Made by a program: the position numbers and the translations under genes
In this document: positions 46,301-52,977 of the stretch, in pieces
How positions within the stretch are numbered: the stretch's first letter is position 1
Layout: each line of letters starts with the position of its first letter
The notes under the pieces: generated by a model
Told to the model about the DNA's origin: nothing
Seen by the model: the letters and a program-made list of their open reading frames with translations, nothing else
The model's database searches: none
Source: Trichodelitschia bisporula
Taxonomy: Eukaryota > Ascomycota > Dothideomycetes > Phaeotrichales > Phaeotrichaceae
Length of the DNA stretch: 64,000 nt
Direction: 5' to 3'
NCBI GenBank assembly: GCA_010356995.1
Contig: ML996712.1
Span: 1 to 64,000 of the forward strand

Positions 46301-46328
46301 TGTGGGGTTTGGCGGCGGGGAGGGGCAT
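37374..46328 (-). CDS. Giant multi-repeat protein, 2984 codons, unknown family
   Basis: An unbroken frame from ATG 46328 to TGA at 37374. Order: Pro-rich N-terminus; a 22-residue duplication (WPAWCDDLIMYADKLKEQKD) at ~158-200; 11-residue repeats close to INGIVAETQAK at ~260-1240; three LTPEDLVKEA-type repeats at ~1300-1406; Pro-rich repeats of ~68 residues (SSWQPQVRPESPYQPLPPV) at ~1430-1650; Ser/Glu-rich region with repeated TPESEWS and PNADDQPPSSSQSD; a helical, charged C-terminal ~700 residues with a CTCEACSAEH cluster near 2671 and long KRLKKEAEWRALEAATEEKA-type helices. No signal peptide or membrane helix seen. The start may lie further upstream, spliced from the frame at 46329-47412. 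Function unknown; a structural, coiled or membrane-surface protein is inferred from the repeats. Length without stops in GC-rich repeats is strong but not absolute evidence of coding. Confidence 0.65.
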   Translation of the reverse strand: MPLPAAKPHTPAPARPVPSAMASTQTGRHHPASPGLRIANLERSLFRNTPPAPSRNASLAPDRSALTTPLAAPPPRPSPCRRSSRSERLPARFLLQNPSPALEAMMYESMDNIYAPWPAWCDDLIMYADKLKEQKDASWPAWCDDLIMYADKLKEQKDFLRMRLGRQIEWEDGLARRAGEGVPWRAPMEFGLPVRGGAGEAAEMGAVEKAPSRIYGTAAPTVQSPAKTNGSVSVPPAETHATVTKAPAGIHRTAAPAVQSPAKVDDIIAKVQATANALVAGIQSTFKGIVAHTHDKTNDLATDTQVSINAIVRETQAKINGLVTGTQTKINGIVAETQAKLNGTAPPVFDAIVTVMWATIKGVVAELLATINGIVAETRATIRGEVAEVQAKIDGSLAKVYATTFGMLATTQANIDGIAAEAEAKLNGSVAPATQPQAKIKGIVAETQAKLHRFLCETQAEIGDIVFTIRLTITDRVAETQATIKGFVTKLQATIGRMVSETQANINGIVAEMQAKMNGPSVEAWPPPAKTDGTAAPAVQPSATINPVVAETLAQTQTPITRAPVPNAIVPQMQTAINGLVVKAQAAINGLVVKTQESINGLVTGTQEMIHDTTIDTQATINRMVAETHAKVSLTAAPAVQPPAAINRVVAGTTVQTQTPITKALVPNTIVPQMQTAINGLAIKAQAAINGLVVETQESINGLVAGTQEMINDITTDTQATINGIVRETQAKIDGIAASEGQPLAKFYGATAEAPAEKHAAITKAPVEIHRTTAPVVQPSTKVNRTAAPEVQPPATINRVVAETPARTPTPVTEAPVTDGFPPEIQVTVDDLCEEIRATDKDMLADMQAKFVGIVTEAQSKINGLVAETQGKLYDIAPPELQQQMTVQGLPVALQAKINGVAAESRSKINGLIVGTKMKINDGVVRSRENIDGIWDDSMAELNHILTQLPAESNGMAREMQAQIDSIVDETDAEINNVIEQSWAAIKTTAGEMQATIDSIVRETQAKLDGIVAGVPTMPQTPVTKSPAKTNDTAAPAVQQQTKLKDICVESLVKIGGVVAAQTNDVVTVSQLTQEVSAETKAKIESITAEFWAKTDSVSAETLVQMNSIVRETQAKVNDIEVEMPTDTQTPVTKIPAEVNGAAAEAVQQPTNIKGISVESMVKIDGVVAAQVNEVVTVSQKMHKDKTAESRAEMRSIARWSQAQMDSAVAETRAKMNIIVRETQKKVNNVIAEVPTTTQPPVTKTPAKVNGAAAEAVQPPTKTKSAVEEAWQKTAEAWEKRRAAVVEKRSMGLKSPPKTKHRPLTPEDLVKEAQSAAASRAAAVETPKDLPALPKKPLSPKDLVKEAHSTAGSRAAAMDEHVKALLKKSPHFTSAAASWAVEKNTIGLQALPQKRLAVSPENFIKEANSAAASGAPFGTPVTVTSGPLPPRKVPSAAVSAPQPPARPTAPDQPLPPVTVELAPRGVDSVLLGKVPLVTTSSWQPQVRPESPYQPLPPVTMVSIPPPESPSPAVPPAQPQAHPKPSYQSRSPVAVVSDPFDRLKLVTTSSWQPQVHPDSPYQPLPPVTIISIPRSESPSPAVSPTQPLARPTSSHQQLSPVTITSGPLSNFPVPVSVIPPPQPQARPTSQHPPLPQGVPDPASPRPYPWSSPLSSPQHATQPLQPTQQLAPSSAAGECEPEANPSSLSNPQESGSTHVQCMTRIADVVRQAREDAKLALEVAGKAREEAREALVGVREARAEAKRACECEKPKHPSVPAEHVKSSSAPADARPASPVEQPAREILQSGMTGMFSSAFFQGKVADHRKEGSSGPIGPRSFSSMLAEAGFDPTPTPVAPCDRKEIAPAHAVPATDLATKVQQVHGERVATEDSDEKAEYARSPARSHFPSMSESQWSTSARPAVLEEQQELNVKSSGPFELLSASDEAQKAPTLPSSLIHHPPASEMLAAFGGPKRDPVPLAAPKEQQLPVAKATLDPTLSPTNGSELSDSELSQIASELSQTVVNSSEENITALPALPPKEPNAYEHPRSSSLSGQTIASPALSPKEPNADDQPPSSSQSDWADARRMTEEYFDTQNRLIMPGRLQEETQRSRDMFDRQYAERKAAPEPDEEGNESTPESEWSTAWQPPSSPMRLPSRPLSPVTLPTSAVELQMPSTRLWSPNADDQPPSSSQSDQSNAMRLMRAYIDTRNRPTMSDRQSEETQRSYDMSDHQRAVREAAPEPEADFESTPESEWSNESHASSSAGALSPASRSLVYPEPQFKIIGLDSGAPEIVWLQKRAPPPPPLRSQSSSASPSSTDGGYEALSFFAPKHGYRRHSPSQPRPSLADIPQLPTGLHAPPPTRDVSLSSNDSNVDRHYVGMSFKDDSRTARESAPSPEIGSKGSDGGPRLTMNRHAPGPVAPGVAPGLDGEMSAGPKDPKVLSDKCIRGLIRTKELAAAKRVLAKVAGQGDKMLTREEKEDIDAANRDSDLSEDEKTGLEKHLQTGSAIESREVFEAYMAKADAEKALADADKAQPAKRLNKMSVKDGRQSHNSPPVLVPGELPRKIQRLREQTKILSDALAKAKAAMIPDPTEENAKKAMPDAGLGQRQPKEWPYGLPASQLLRQIKALKAYREEREKEGLNPNVEVDVETLLDPKETAHAMRMEQMLYDLAMQGSPADPLEPLSRPKSCTCEACSAEHAKWLRTLEALRPAIEDAILVARSRYVVTTVKQGKHIDVNELERTGAQARDKVVAEWKAESEYEELARARYQKRLKKEAEWRALEAATEEKAKKYVTKVVDELQRKRREMREREAAGETVVLAEGVKLVVEPKPKPETIRVSVPNPTSNPASAKIPDPTSVPDPIQIPNTNPAIHSELSPSSEDPPWEISESEWNIYPPFYPNCGVLDPAKAYAAPADKVESADDNNKTEGESNDSAISPLKLPVSPLAEPNPELLRPIVAMVHMPSSSLPPPKHSPGEMDPEVPRESGEVKKPALTIDVSDGTRR
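39600..40290 (-). repeat. 339-bp in-frame duplication in the giant ORF
   Basis: The segment read on + as CCACTCCGACTCCGGTGTGG (39630) recurs near 39969 as CCATTCCGACTCCGGTGTGG, about 339 bp (113 codons) away. Both copies encode PEPxxxxxSTPESEWS after an ETQRS(R/Y)DM block. A shorter module encoding PNADDQPPSSSQSD is present near 39812 and 40162 with a diverged third copy near 40233. Confidence 0.8.
41500..41905 (-). repeat. 204-bp (68-codon) Pro-rich tandem repeat in the giant ORF
   Basis: Two close copies encoding LVTTSSWQPQV(R/H)P then YQPLPPVT, with anchors at 41629 and 41833 exactly 204 bp apart. More diverged copies of the PxQPxARP..LPPVT pattern continue on both sides from about 41400 to 42060. 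Confidence 0.8.
42111..42425 (-). repeat. LTPEDLVKEA-type repeats in the giant ORF
   Basis: Three copies encode LTPEDLVKEAQSAAASRAA, LSPKDLVKEAHSTAGSRAA and VSPENFIKEANSAAASGAP, separated by 40-60 residues of Lys/Pro-rich linker. Confidence 0.8.
42610..45545 (-). repeat. 33-bp minisatellite coding an 11-residue (hendecad) repeat
   Basis: Nearly 3 kb of 33-bp units in frame. Well-aligned unit translations include INGLVTGTQTK, INGIVAETQAK, IKGIVAETQAK, IKGFVTKLQAT, INGLVVKAQAA. Hydrophobic residues fall at positions 1, 4, 5 and usually Thr at 8, i.e. a, d, e, h of a hendecad. Pro-free runs of 80-115 residues are separated by Ala/Pro-rich linkers (TAAPAVQPPAT-like). A higher-order ~95-residue duplication is visible between about 44120 and 44700 (both copies carry QTQTPIT then NxIVPQMQTAING). 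Because 33 is divisible by three, long antisense frames also stay open. Confidence 0.88.
45856..45987 (-). repeat. 66-bp in-frame tandem duplication at the N-terminus of the giant ORF
   Basis: 45856..45921 and 45922..45987 are near-identical, each encoding WPAWCDDLIMYADKLKEQKD. The copies differ at only a few bases near the junction and one inside, so the event is recent. Confidence 0.93.
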
Positions 46329-47412
46329 GCCGGGAGGGGAGTGATGATCGTGGGCTTGGGGGGAGGCGCTGGGCCATTAACTTTGGTCCCCGTGGGGCTG
46401 GACCGGTGATGCAGGGGTTTTAGCGGGACGGCGGGGGGAGAGGCGCGAGCGGTTGGGGCAGATGCGTGTGGACGCGGAGAGCGGTGCGCGGGCAACCAGG
46501 GCGGGGTGTTGTGGTGCAACCCAACAACGACAGCGGCGCTGGAGAGGACTTGGAAGTCGAATGGGATGCGGGGGATTTTGAAGGCGGGGGGGGGGACGTT
46601 CGATTCGGTTGGGTCGACGGTGGTTGCCTCTGTTGATGGGGCAGATTCGGTGGGGCTGGGGGACAAATGGTGGGAGCTGTTGAAGCCGCTGTCCGAAGCG
46701 GGGGCGCAGTTCTCCGGGTCGGGGGATGGCGCGAAGGCGATGTGCTGATAGAACGCTTTGTGGACCCCACGGCTGAGAAGGTGCTGGTACGGATTTCTGT
46801 TGGAAGATGGGGGTTGGGGGAAGCGGCTGGTGAAGAGCAGGCCGCTTGGGGAGTGAATGAAGGCCGGGGGTCCGCGGAGCCTAGGGGGGAGTGGAACATG
46901 GCTCGTGGAAGCGCTGCGAGCCCGGGGTTTGCCGGATCTGTTCATGGTCTCGGTGCTGGATTCCGTCTTGACTTCTTCCTCAGCGGGAAAGAGAGGGGCG
47001 TGTCCGGCGGATCCGTTCATGGCATTGGTGCCGAATTCTGTCTCAACCGCGTCTCCGGCGGGGAACGGGAGGGACGAGGAGGAGTCGGGGGTCATTGGGT
47101 TGGACATGGTGGGCGAAGAGTCCGGTGTGAGTGATAAAACGCAACGGGCGTTATCAGCGGGTGTCCGGTGTTGCGGGTGTGGACACGGGGGTAAACGGAT
47201 GTGGTAAGAATGGCCGATATGGTTTGAGATGACAAGCGGTGGTGGTGCGTTCGTGGTTCGGGCGAGACGAGGGTTGGGGGATGGAGGGCGTTTTGTGTTC
47301 ACCATTTCTCCCATCGTACTCAAGAGAAGGGCTCTGGCTGCTGTAGGTACTGCTGAAGGAGCAGCTGTGCTACTGGAAGGGGTGGAGTGTGTCGCGGGAG
47401 GAGCTCCTAGGA
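46329..47412 (-). CDS. Possible 5' exon(s) of the giant gene or separate Pro/Ser-rich ORF
   Basis: A minus-strand frame stays open from 47434 to 46013 and overlaps the first 316 bases of the 2984-codon ORF in another frame. It encodes a Pro/Ser/Thr-rich sequence with in-frame ATGs at 47314 (MGEMVNTKRPP) and 47107 (MSNPMTPDSSSS). The region after 47107 carries two related blocks (AVETEFGTNAMNGSAGHAPL and EVKTESSTETMNRSGK). An intron somewhere in 46013-46328 could fuse it to the giant ORF. I could not fix the splice sites, and low complexity leaves open that the frame is fortuitous. Confidence 0.35.
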
Positions 47413-47872
47413 CTGGAGAAGTGACGAAGGACACTTAGCATTATCGTAGGTAACATTAAGCAGCAGTGCCACTCACCTCTAGAGAAGGGGCTCTGACTGC
47501 TGTAGCAACAACTGAAGGAGCGGCTATGCTGCTGGAAGGCGTGGCGTGAGGCTTGGGAAGAGCAGTTAAGACTAGAGAAGTGACAAAGGATACTTAGCAC
47601 TGTCGTAGGTAACATTAAGCAGCACTGGCACTCACCTCTGTCCCTTCGTCCTTTATCACACCGACACCCGGTGCTCTAGAGAAGGGGCTCTGGCTGTTGT
47701 AGCAACGACTGAATAAGCAGCTGTGCTGCTGGAAGGCGTGGAGTGTGTCGCTGGAGGAGCAGTTATGCTGCAGAAGGCGGAGCGTGAGTCTGGGAGGAGC
47801 ACCTGGGACTAGAGAGGTGCGGAAGGACACTTAGCACTATCGTAGGTAGCATTAAGTAGCACTGCCACTCAC
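47413..47872 (-). repeat. Three tandem modules, each with a 64-nt GT..AG intron-like block
   Basis: On the minus strand the blocks 47809..47872, 47572..47635 and 47413..47476 each start GTGAGTG after an AGAG(G)-type exon end, contain CTACGA(T/C)A and CTAAGT, and end TCTAG or TCCAG. All three are exactly 64 nt. The intervening pieces (173 and 95 nt, and the sequence downstream of the third) are related to each other and would encode variants of THSTPSSSTAAPS in one frame. They look like a repeated exon-intron unit upstream of the giant ORF. Confidence 0.75.
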
Positions 47873-47959
47873 CTCTGTCCATTTGTGTTTTATCACACGT
47901 GCACCCGGTACCCGTTGATTTACGCTTACTGGGTCCAGGCTCCCTTCACGCTCGCGGCT

Positions 47960-48480
47960 GTTGCTGACGGAAGTTGTGGGCGGTAATGGAATGATAGTTG
48001 CTTCGTGAGGCAGACGGAAAGTGTAAGAGGACGGAAACCTGCTTCTTCGTTCAGTAGATGTGATCCGTTTCAGGGAAGGTGATTAGCAGCTTGGAGGAAG
48101 AGACACCGACACACTCTCAAGCCACGAAAGGACGAACAACTGCAAAGGGAAGCCCGGGTCTTCAGACGCTGACGTGCTTGCTCTCTGAGTGAGCTTAGCA
48201 AGGGAATGAGAATGGACACCTGCTTCTGCGTTCAGTACGGGAGATCTGCTGAAGGAAGTTGTGAGCGGTGATGGGCTAATGGTTGCTTCTTGAAAAAGAC
48301 GGAAAAGACACGATGAACACCTGCTTCTGCGTTCAGCAGGGGAGATCCACTGCAGAGAAGCTGATTAGCAGCTTGGAGGAAGAGACAACGACACTATCTC
48401 AGGCCACGAAAGGACGAACAGCTGCGAAGGGAAGGCTAGATCTTCAGACTCAATGTGCTTCTCTGTACGTGAGCTTCGCA
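47960..48480. repeat. Tandem duplication of a ~283-bp unit
   Basis: Copy A from about 47968 and copy B from about 48253 share GGAAGTTGTG(G/A)GCGGT, CTGCTTCT(T/G)CGTTCAGTA-like and GATTAGCAGCTTGGAGGAAG blocks at 282-285-bp spacing, with moderate drift. No coding frame is maintained. Confidence 0.8.
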
Positions 48481-48890
48481 GTTAGCACGCCGTCGACACA
48501 CAGTCACGATCCCATACCTTTCGGTTAGAAGTTGCCAGAGTGTTCAGTTGAAGGACAGAACTGGAGAAGGAAGAGAGGAGATGGGGGAAGGCGGTGTTAT
48601 GAGAGGGAGGAGCAGGAAGATTCGGAGTCCCCCACCTCTCCAACCTCCGACTCCAAAGGCAAGTTCTCTCAGCAGTGACGCACAATCAGGGTAAGAAACT
48701 CCACCCCCGGATTCTGGCAGCGACCCAGAACCGGTAAAGAAATCTCCACCCCCGCACTCCGGTAAGGATCCAGGCGGTTTCCAGGCCTAAATGGTGGCGA
48801 GCACCTGATTAGTCCATCCCAAAGGTTCAGGTCATTACACAATCTGTTCCATGAAATCACAATCCAGGTCAGTCATAATGTCATGTGTTG
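48481..48890. other. Gene-free stretch downstream of the four-exon gene
   Basis: Short repeated CTCCACCCCCG-type pieces near 48700-48750. Probably 3' flank of the 449-aa gene. Confidence 0.4.
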
Positions 48891-50453
48891 CTAAATTCCG
48901 GTGCTGCCATGTGCGTCCAAACTCCCGTGATGATGCGTTGGGCAATGCGCGGAACCATATTCCCACAAAAGAGACCCTAGAGTCCCCTTGAGGCACTTCG
49001 CCGATACTCCGACGGACCTCCAACAGTCACAGCCCAGAACCAGTCGCCCATTCCCACAATCACATGTCGGCTTCCAGCCCCCAGTGTCCCTGATGTTTTC
49101 CGGAATGATGTACGGGCTCACCCGCCTCTTGGTCAACAGCCGGACCCAGAGACAGATCTGGTTCAGGCGCTCGGAAAATTTGTCCTCATCCGAGGGTGCA
49201 GGGAACTTGATGTGCGCAGAAATCGTATCGGGAGGCGCGCCAGGAACCATGTTGTCGGAAGGGGAGAAAAATTGCGGTCCCAACAAATCAGCGAGGGCGG
49301 CCCTCTGACCCCGCCTGTATGGACTGAGGGGAGCAATCTCATAACGAACAAGATTGTCTTCCGAGAGCGAATCCTTCGTCCAATCGTCTGCAACGCGCTC
49401 AGGGAAAACTGGGAAATACTGTTGTGTAGTCGCCGTGCCGAATGAAAGTGAAGGAAGCGAAGAAGAGGAAAAGTCGGAAGCTGCAAGGTCAATCAACTGA
49501 CAAAATAAGGGTTGAAGGGGACCTACCACAGGCGGAGTCGGCAACGGGCAGCACCATGGAGAGCGCACTAGCGCCGCTTCGCGCGCCCATCCCCGTCGGC
49601 CACACGCAACTCGCTGATGCTGGATAAACGCTATAGAGAACAAACATCAGTATACGTACAGGCCCAAGGTAGCAGTAAACAGAGCAAAATAGAAACATAC
49701 GGCAGTTGCGACGTCATGGCGTCGATGGCCTTCGAAGTGCCCATCGGAAATGGCCTGCTCCCGGCATTCGGGAGATTCTCCCAACTTTGCGGCAAGAGAT
49801 CAGCTTGAGCCTCCGAAGAGGCTTTCACGAAATAAAATGGCGGGCTGAGGCTCACGCGTTTGAGCGGGTTCAACGCAGTCGGAGCATCCTCCGTGGCGAC
49901 AACGGGACCATGCGCCGCTTCAGTAGCCACAGAAAGCCCCCAATCCAGGATGGTACGAGGGGTGGTGATGGCAACCGTAAAGGCCGCAGCGTTCCACTTG
50001 TTGTCTGGATGCGTCGAATCCTTCCCATCCAGAAGGATGACACGCTTGCAGAGAGCGTACGTCGGACCGCTGTAGAAGCCGTCCTCGTTAGTCATGGCCA
50101 GCTGCTCAGGGGTGATCGGATCTCCAAGAGTCAGCCTGCCGGGTTGCATCATGGCTGCGGGGAGATCACATGTTAGCGAAGGCCAGTGGCATAATCGCGC
50201 ATGATTGTAGGTTCAAGGGGGCGGCGATGGTGGTTGTGGATGTAGACATACCTGCGGCCGCCGCAGTCTCGAGCCTCGGCCGCTTAGCCTGGACAGCCTT
50301 GCGAACAGTGTCCAAGTCCATGATCCTGGATTTAGGAGGAGCAGTAGCCGACTCAGGGCGCGCGTCGGACTGCTGCGAAGACGAGTCGACAGTCGAGTCG
50401 TCCATGGGGTCGCAGGGAATGAAGGTGACTCCCTGCGGTAGGCGTTGGGCCAT
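48891..50453 (-). CDS. Hypothetical protein, four exons, 449 aa
   Basis: Exons 50252..50453, 49701..50154, 49527..49630 and 48891..49480 join in frame. Introns have GTATGT/GCAG, GTATGT/TATAG and GTAGGT/GCAG ends with plausible branch sites (GCTAACAT, TTGATTGAC). The protein starts MAQRLPQGVTFIPCDPMDDS, has an acidic Ser-rich segment, then MQPGRLTLGDPITPEQLAM, YALCKRVILLDGK and WNAAAFTVAITTPRT, which look like folded beta-rich sequence. The last exon has YEIAPLSPYRRGQRAAL, ICLWVRLLTKRRVSPYIIPE and a Cys-rich CDCGNGRLVLGCDCW block. No signal peptide. I recognise no family. The four consistent introns argue for a real, expressed gene; the terminal exon boundary is the least certain. Confidence 0.6.
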
Positions 50454-50873
50454 GGTGGGTGGATAATTCGGAAATGAGAAACGGAGGTGGGTGTGGGTGT
50501 GGAAGAAGTGGATAAGGATTTGAAAATCAAAAACAGGGATGTGTGAAAGGTTGTGGACGCAGCGGCCTTCACCTGCGGGCGCGGTAAAAAGAAGCCAGTA
50601 CTGTGATCGCGACGTCTTGGCAATGTTTTTCGCGGTTGCGGCTTGGCCAGCGGATCATCCTGCCTTCGCGCGCGCCGGAGTCGTCGGAACCAGCTTCAGC
50701 ATCGAGGACATGATTGTCAGATACATGGTGGTGCTCGGCCCTGTCTGCCCTCAGAGTCGCATCCTGCATACCGCCTCCCCCTATCGCACCTGCTCGAACC
50801 TCGAGTTTCAGTACAAACCACGATCGATGAAGAGCCAGTAGCGGACATTGCAGACTAGCCACCTGCCCTCTGA
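50454..50873. other. Upstream region of the 449-aa gene
   Basis: Promoter/leader of the four-exon gene, then no supported gene. Confidence 0.4.
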
Positions 50874-50974
50874 TTTTCCGCAAACTGCTGGATGCGCTGG
50901 GGCTGTTAGACGCGTGCGCGACGATGCTGTGCATGCATCTTACGGCCCCAGCGCATCGAACAGTTTGCGGAAAA
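50874..50974. repeat. 101-bp inverted repeat (hairpin / possible MITE)
   Basis: Arms 50874..50903 and 50945..50974 are 30 bp each and pair at 28 of 30 positions (TTTTCCGCAAACTG at the outer end, GATGCGCTGGGGC at the inner end), with a 41-bp spacer. No convincing target-site duplication flanks it. Confidence 0.88.
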
Positions 50975-51358
50975 CCAGCAGACCAGCTCCAAATCCGCAA
51001 CTTCCGCCTACGGGCTCATCATGAACGACGATGCATGCGGGAAATCGAGGTCTTCGATGTCCTGCGGCATCATTAGCTTCCTGTGCACCACCATATAATT
51101 TACTCACCGTGCTGAACTTCTTTTACTATCTTTAACTCCATGACCTCACAGAAAGGCATCCAAAAGTATGCGGAAATCAGCAGACCAGTTCCAAATCCGC
51201 ACATCCGCCTACCAACTCATTATCGACGACGGTGCATGCTGTAAATTGCCCTCTCTCAAGTCCTGTGCCATGATTAACTTCCTGTGCACCATCATAGAAT
51301 TTTCTCACCGTGGTAACCTTTTTGTATTGTCTTTAGCTCCGGAATCTCACCACATTTA
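50964..51358. repeat. Diverged ~203-bp direct duplication
   Basis: Starting inside the right hairpin arm, the sequence recurs 203 bp downstream: GCGGAAAACCAGCAGACCAG (50967) against GCGGAAATCAGCAGACCAG (51170), then CTTCCTGTGCACCA, TTTACTCACCGTG / TTTTCTCACCGTG and GTCTTTA / ATCTTTA blocks. About 75-80% similar by eye. Confidence 0.8.
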
Positions 51359-52169
51359 CACGGACAGGATCACAGCTTTCCCAACTCGGCAAACCGCGCA
51401 TCAAAGTCCATTGATCACCCACGGATGACTAGGTGCCAGGATCGAGGAACGATCAGCAGGAAGAATCCAATATATGACAGCGAACGCATGGTAATCGCCT
51501 TGACAGGACATTTATCGTTCGCGCGTTCGCGATGTATATTGCTTCACGACGGTGGCTGGGGGTCCGGCCCCGAGCATGCGTTTCTGTTTAGAATTAGTTC
51601 TACCATTTGCGTCACTAACACTTGACAAGGAGCATTGAAAATGTAGGACCATTGTCATTCATAGACCTGCGGGAAAAGCATTGTTACATTTGTAGACGTG
51701 AGGACATTTGGTGAGATACGTTTGCAGTCGAGACGACATGTCGTTAGAAGTCAAGCAATCGCGTCGGAAACTAGTTTCGCCGCACCGTCACGTCTTCAGG
51801 TTAACGCGGGTTAGGGGATTAACGCCACCGCACAGCGCCACAGCGCCACAGCGCCACCCCTCTATTCGACACACACATCATCTCACCCCCTCGCCAAATA
51901 AACAACCACCTCTCATCTCGCTCATACCACATCTCAACTTCTCAACTCACATGCCCAAACTAAGATTGTCGATCTCCCTAGCAATATCCCCTCGGCAAAG
52001 ACCCGCACAGCAAAAATCACCACGTAACCTTGCATGTTGACACATGGGCCACAAAGCCCACAACTGAAATTATTCACACACCGAAGCCTCAAACCCCAAG
52101 GCTCATCTCCTACTATACACATCCCATCACCCCCCCAATCCGCTTTTCGTCATCTCCATCTCCATTCCT
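51359..52169. other. Gene-free stretch
   Basis: Contains a CACAGCGCCACAGCGCCACAG triplet-like repeat at 51833-51855 and an AT-richer patch. It includes the 3' flank of the secreted-protein gene. No gene recognised. Confidence 0.4.
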
Positions 52170-52977
52170 CTAAGCCTCAACCTCAAACCCCCCCTCCACG
52201 GCCGGGAATTCCCCCTCCACACCCGGGCCGTGCGAGTGCCCGCCCATACCGCTCATACCGCTCATACCACCCATAGCCGGCTGCGGCGCCGGAGCCGCAG
52301 GCTTAGGCGTCGCGGCGGCAACCGGGGTCACGGCCTTGGGGGGCGCAGCAGGAACAACAGGGGGCTTGGGCGCCGGCGCCGCAGCGACCGGGGGCTTCGG
52401 GGCCGCGGCCACGGGCGTGGGCGCCGCGGGCTTGGGCACAACAGCAGCAGCGGGCGTGGGCGCTGCAGCTGCAGCGGGCGTGGTAGGCGCCGCACCCGGG
52501 AAGGTCGTGAAGGGCGGGGCAGGCGCGCCGCCGCCGAAGCCGGGCAGACCACCGGGAACGGAGCCAGCGCCGAGGCCGCCGAGCAGGTCGAGCCCGGGGA
52601 TCATGGGGATGCCGCCGGTGCTGCTGAGCCAGGTGCTGAACTGCGACACCTCAGTCCCGAGACCGGTCAGGATGCTGTCGAAGGTGAAGGTGGTGTTGGC
52701 GGGCATGAAGGCGCCGAGGATGCCGCCGATGGTGGCGCCGAGGGTGGCGAGGAGGCCGCCGCCGATAATGGCGGCCTCCCAGTTCAGGGAGGTGGTGGCG
52801 CTGGTGCCGTTGGCTTGGGTGATGGTTAGGGCCATGGAGGGGTCTGCGGGGTTAGCTGGGCTTGAGGGGGGGGTGGGCGTGGGACGAACATTGCTGGGCG
52901 CGCTTGTGGAGCGGGGAGGCATCCACGGCGGCAGCGGCGGCCAGGACGGCCGTAACGGCGTTGGCGATCTGAACCAT
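52170..52977 (-). CDS. Putative secreted/cell-surface Ala-Pro-rich protein, 253 aa
   Basis: Exon 1 is 52890..52977 and exon 2 52170..52843, a 46-nt intron with AGCTAAC branch and CCGCAG acceptor but an unusual GTTCGT donor. The N-terminus MVQIANAVTAVLAAAAAVDA is a signal peptide, followed by SPLHKRAQQ with a Kex2-type KR site. Then an N-glycosylation-rich short domain (NGT, NTT sequons), a hydrophobic Gly-rich helix (AAIIGGGLLATLGATIGGIL), a Gly/Pro-rich linker, a long Ala/Pro/Lys repeat (PKPPVAAAPAPKPP-like) and a GMSGMSGMGGHSHG tail. It is likely secreted or wall-attached; no GPI signal is evident. Effector or wall roles are conjecture. Confidence 0.7.
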
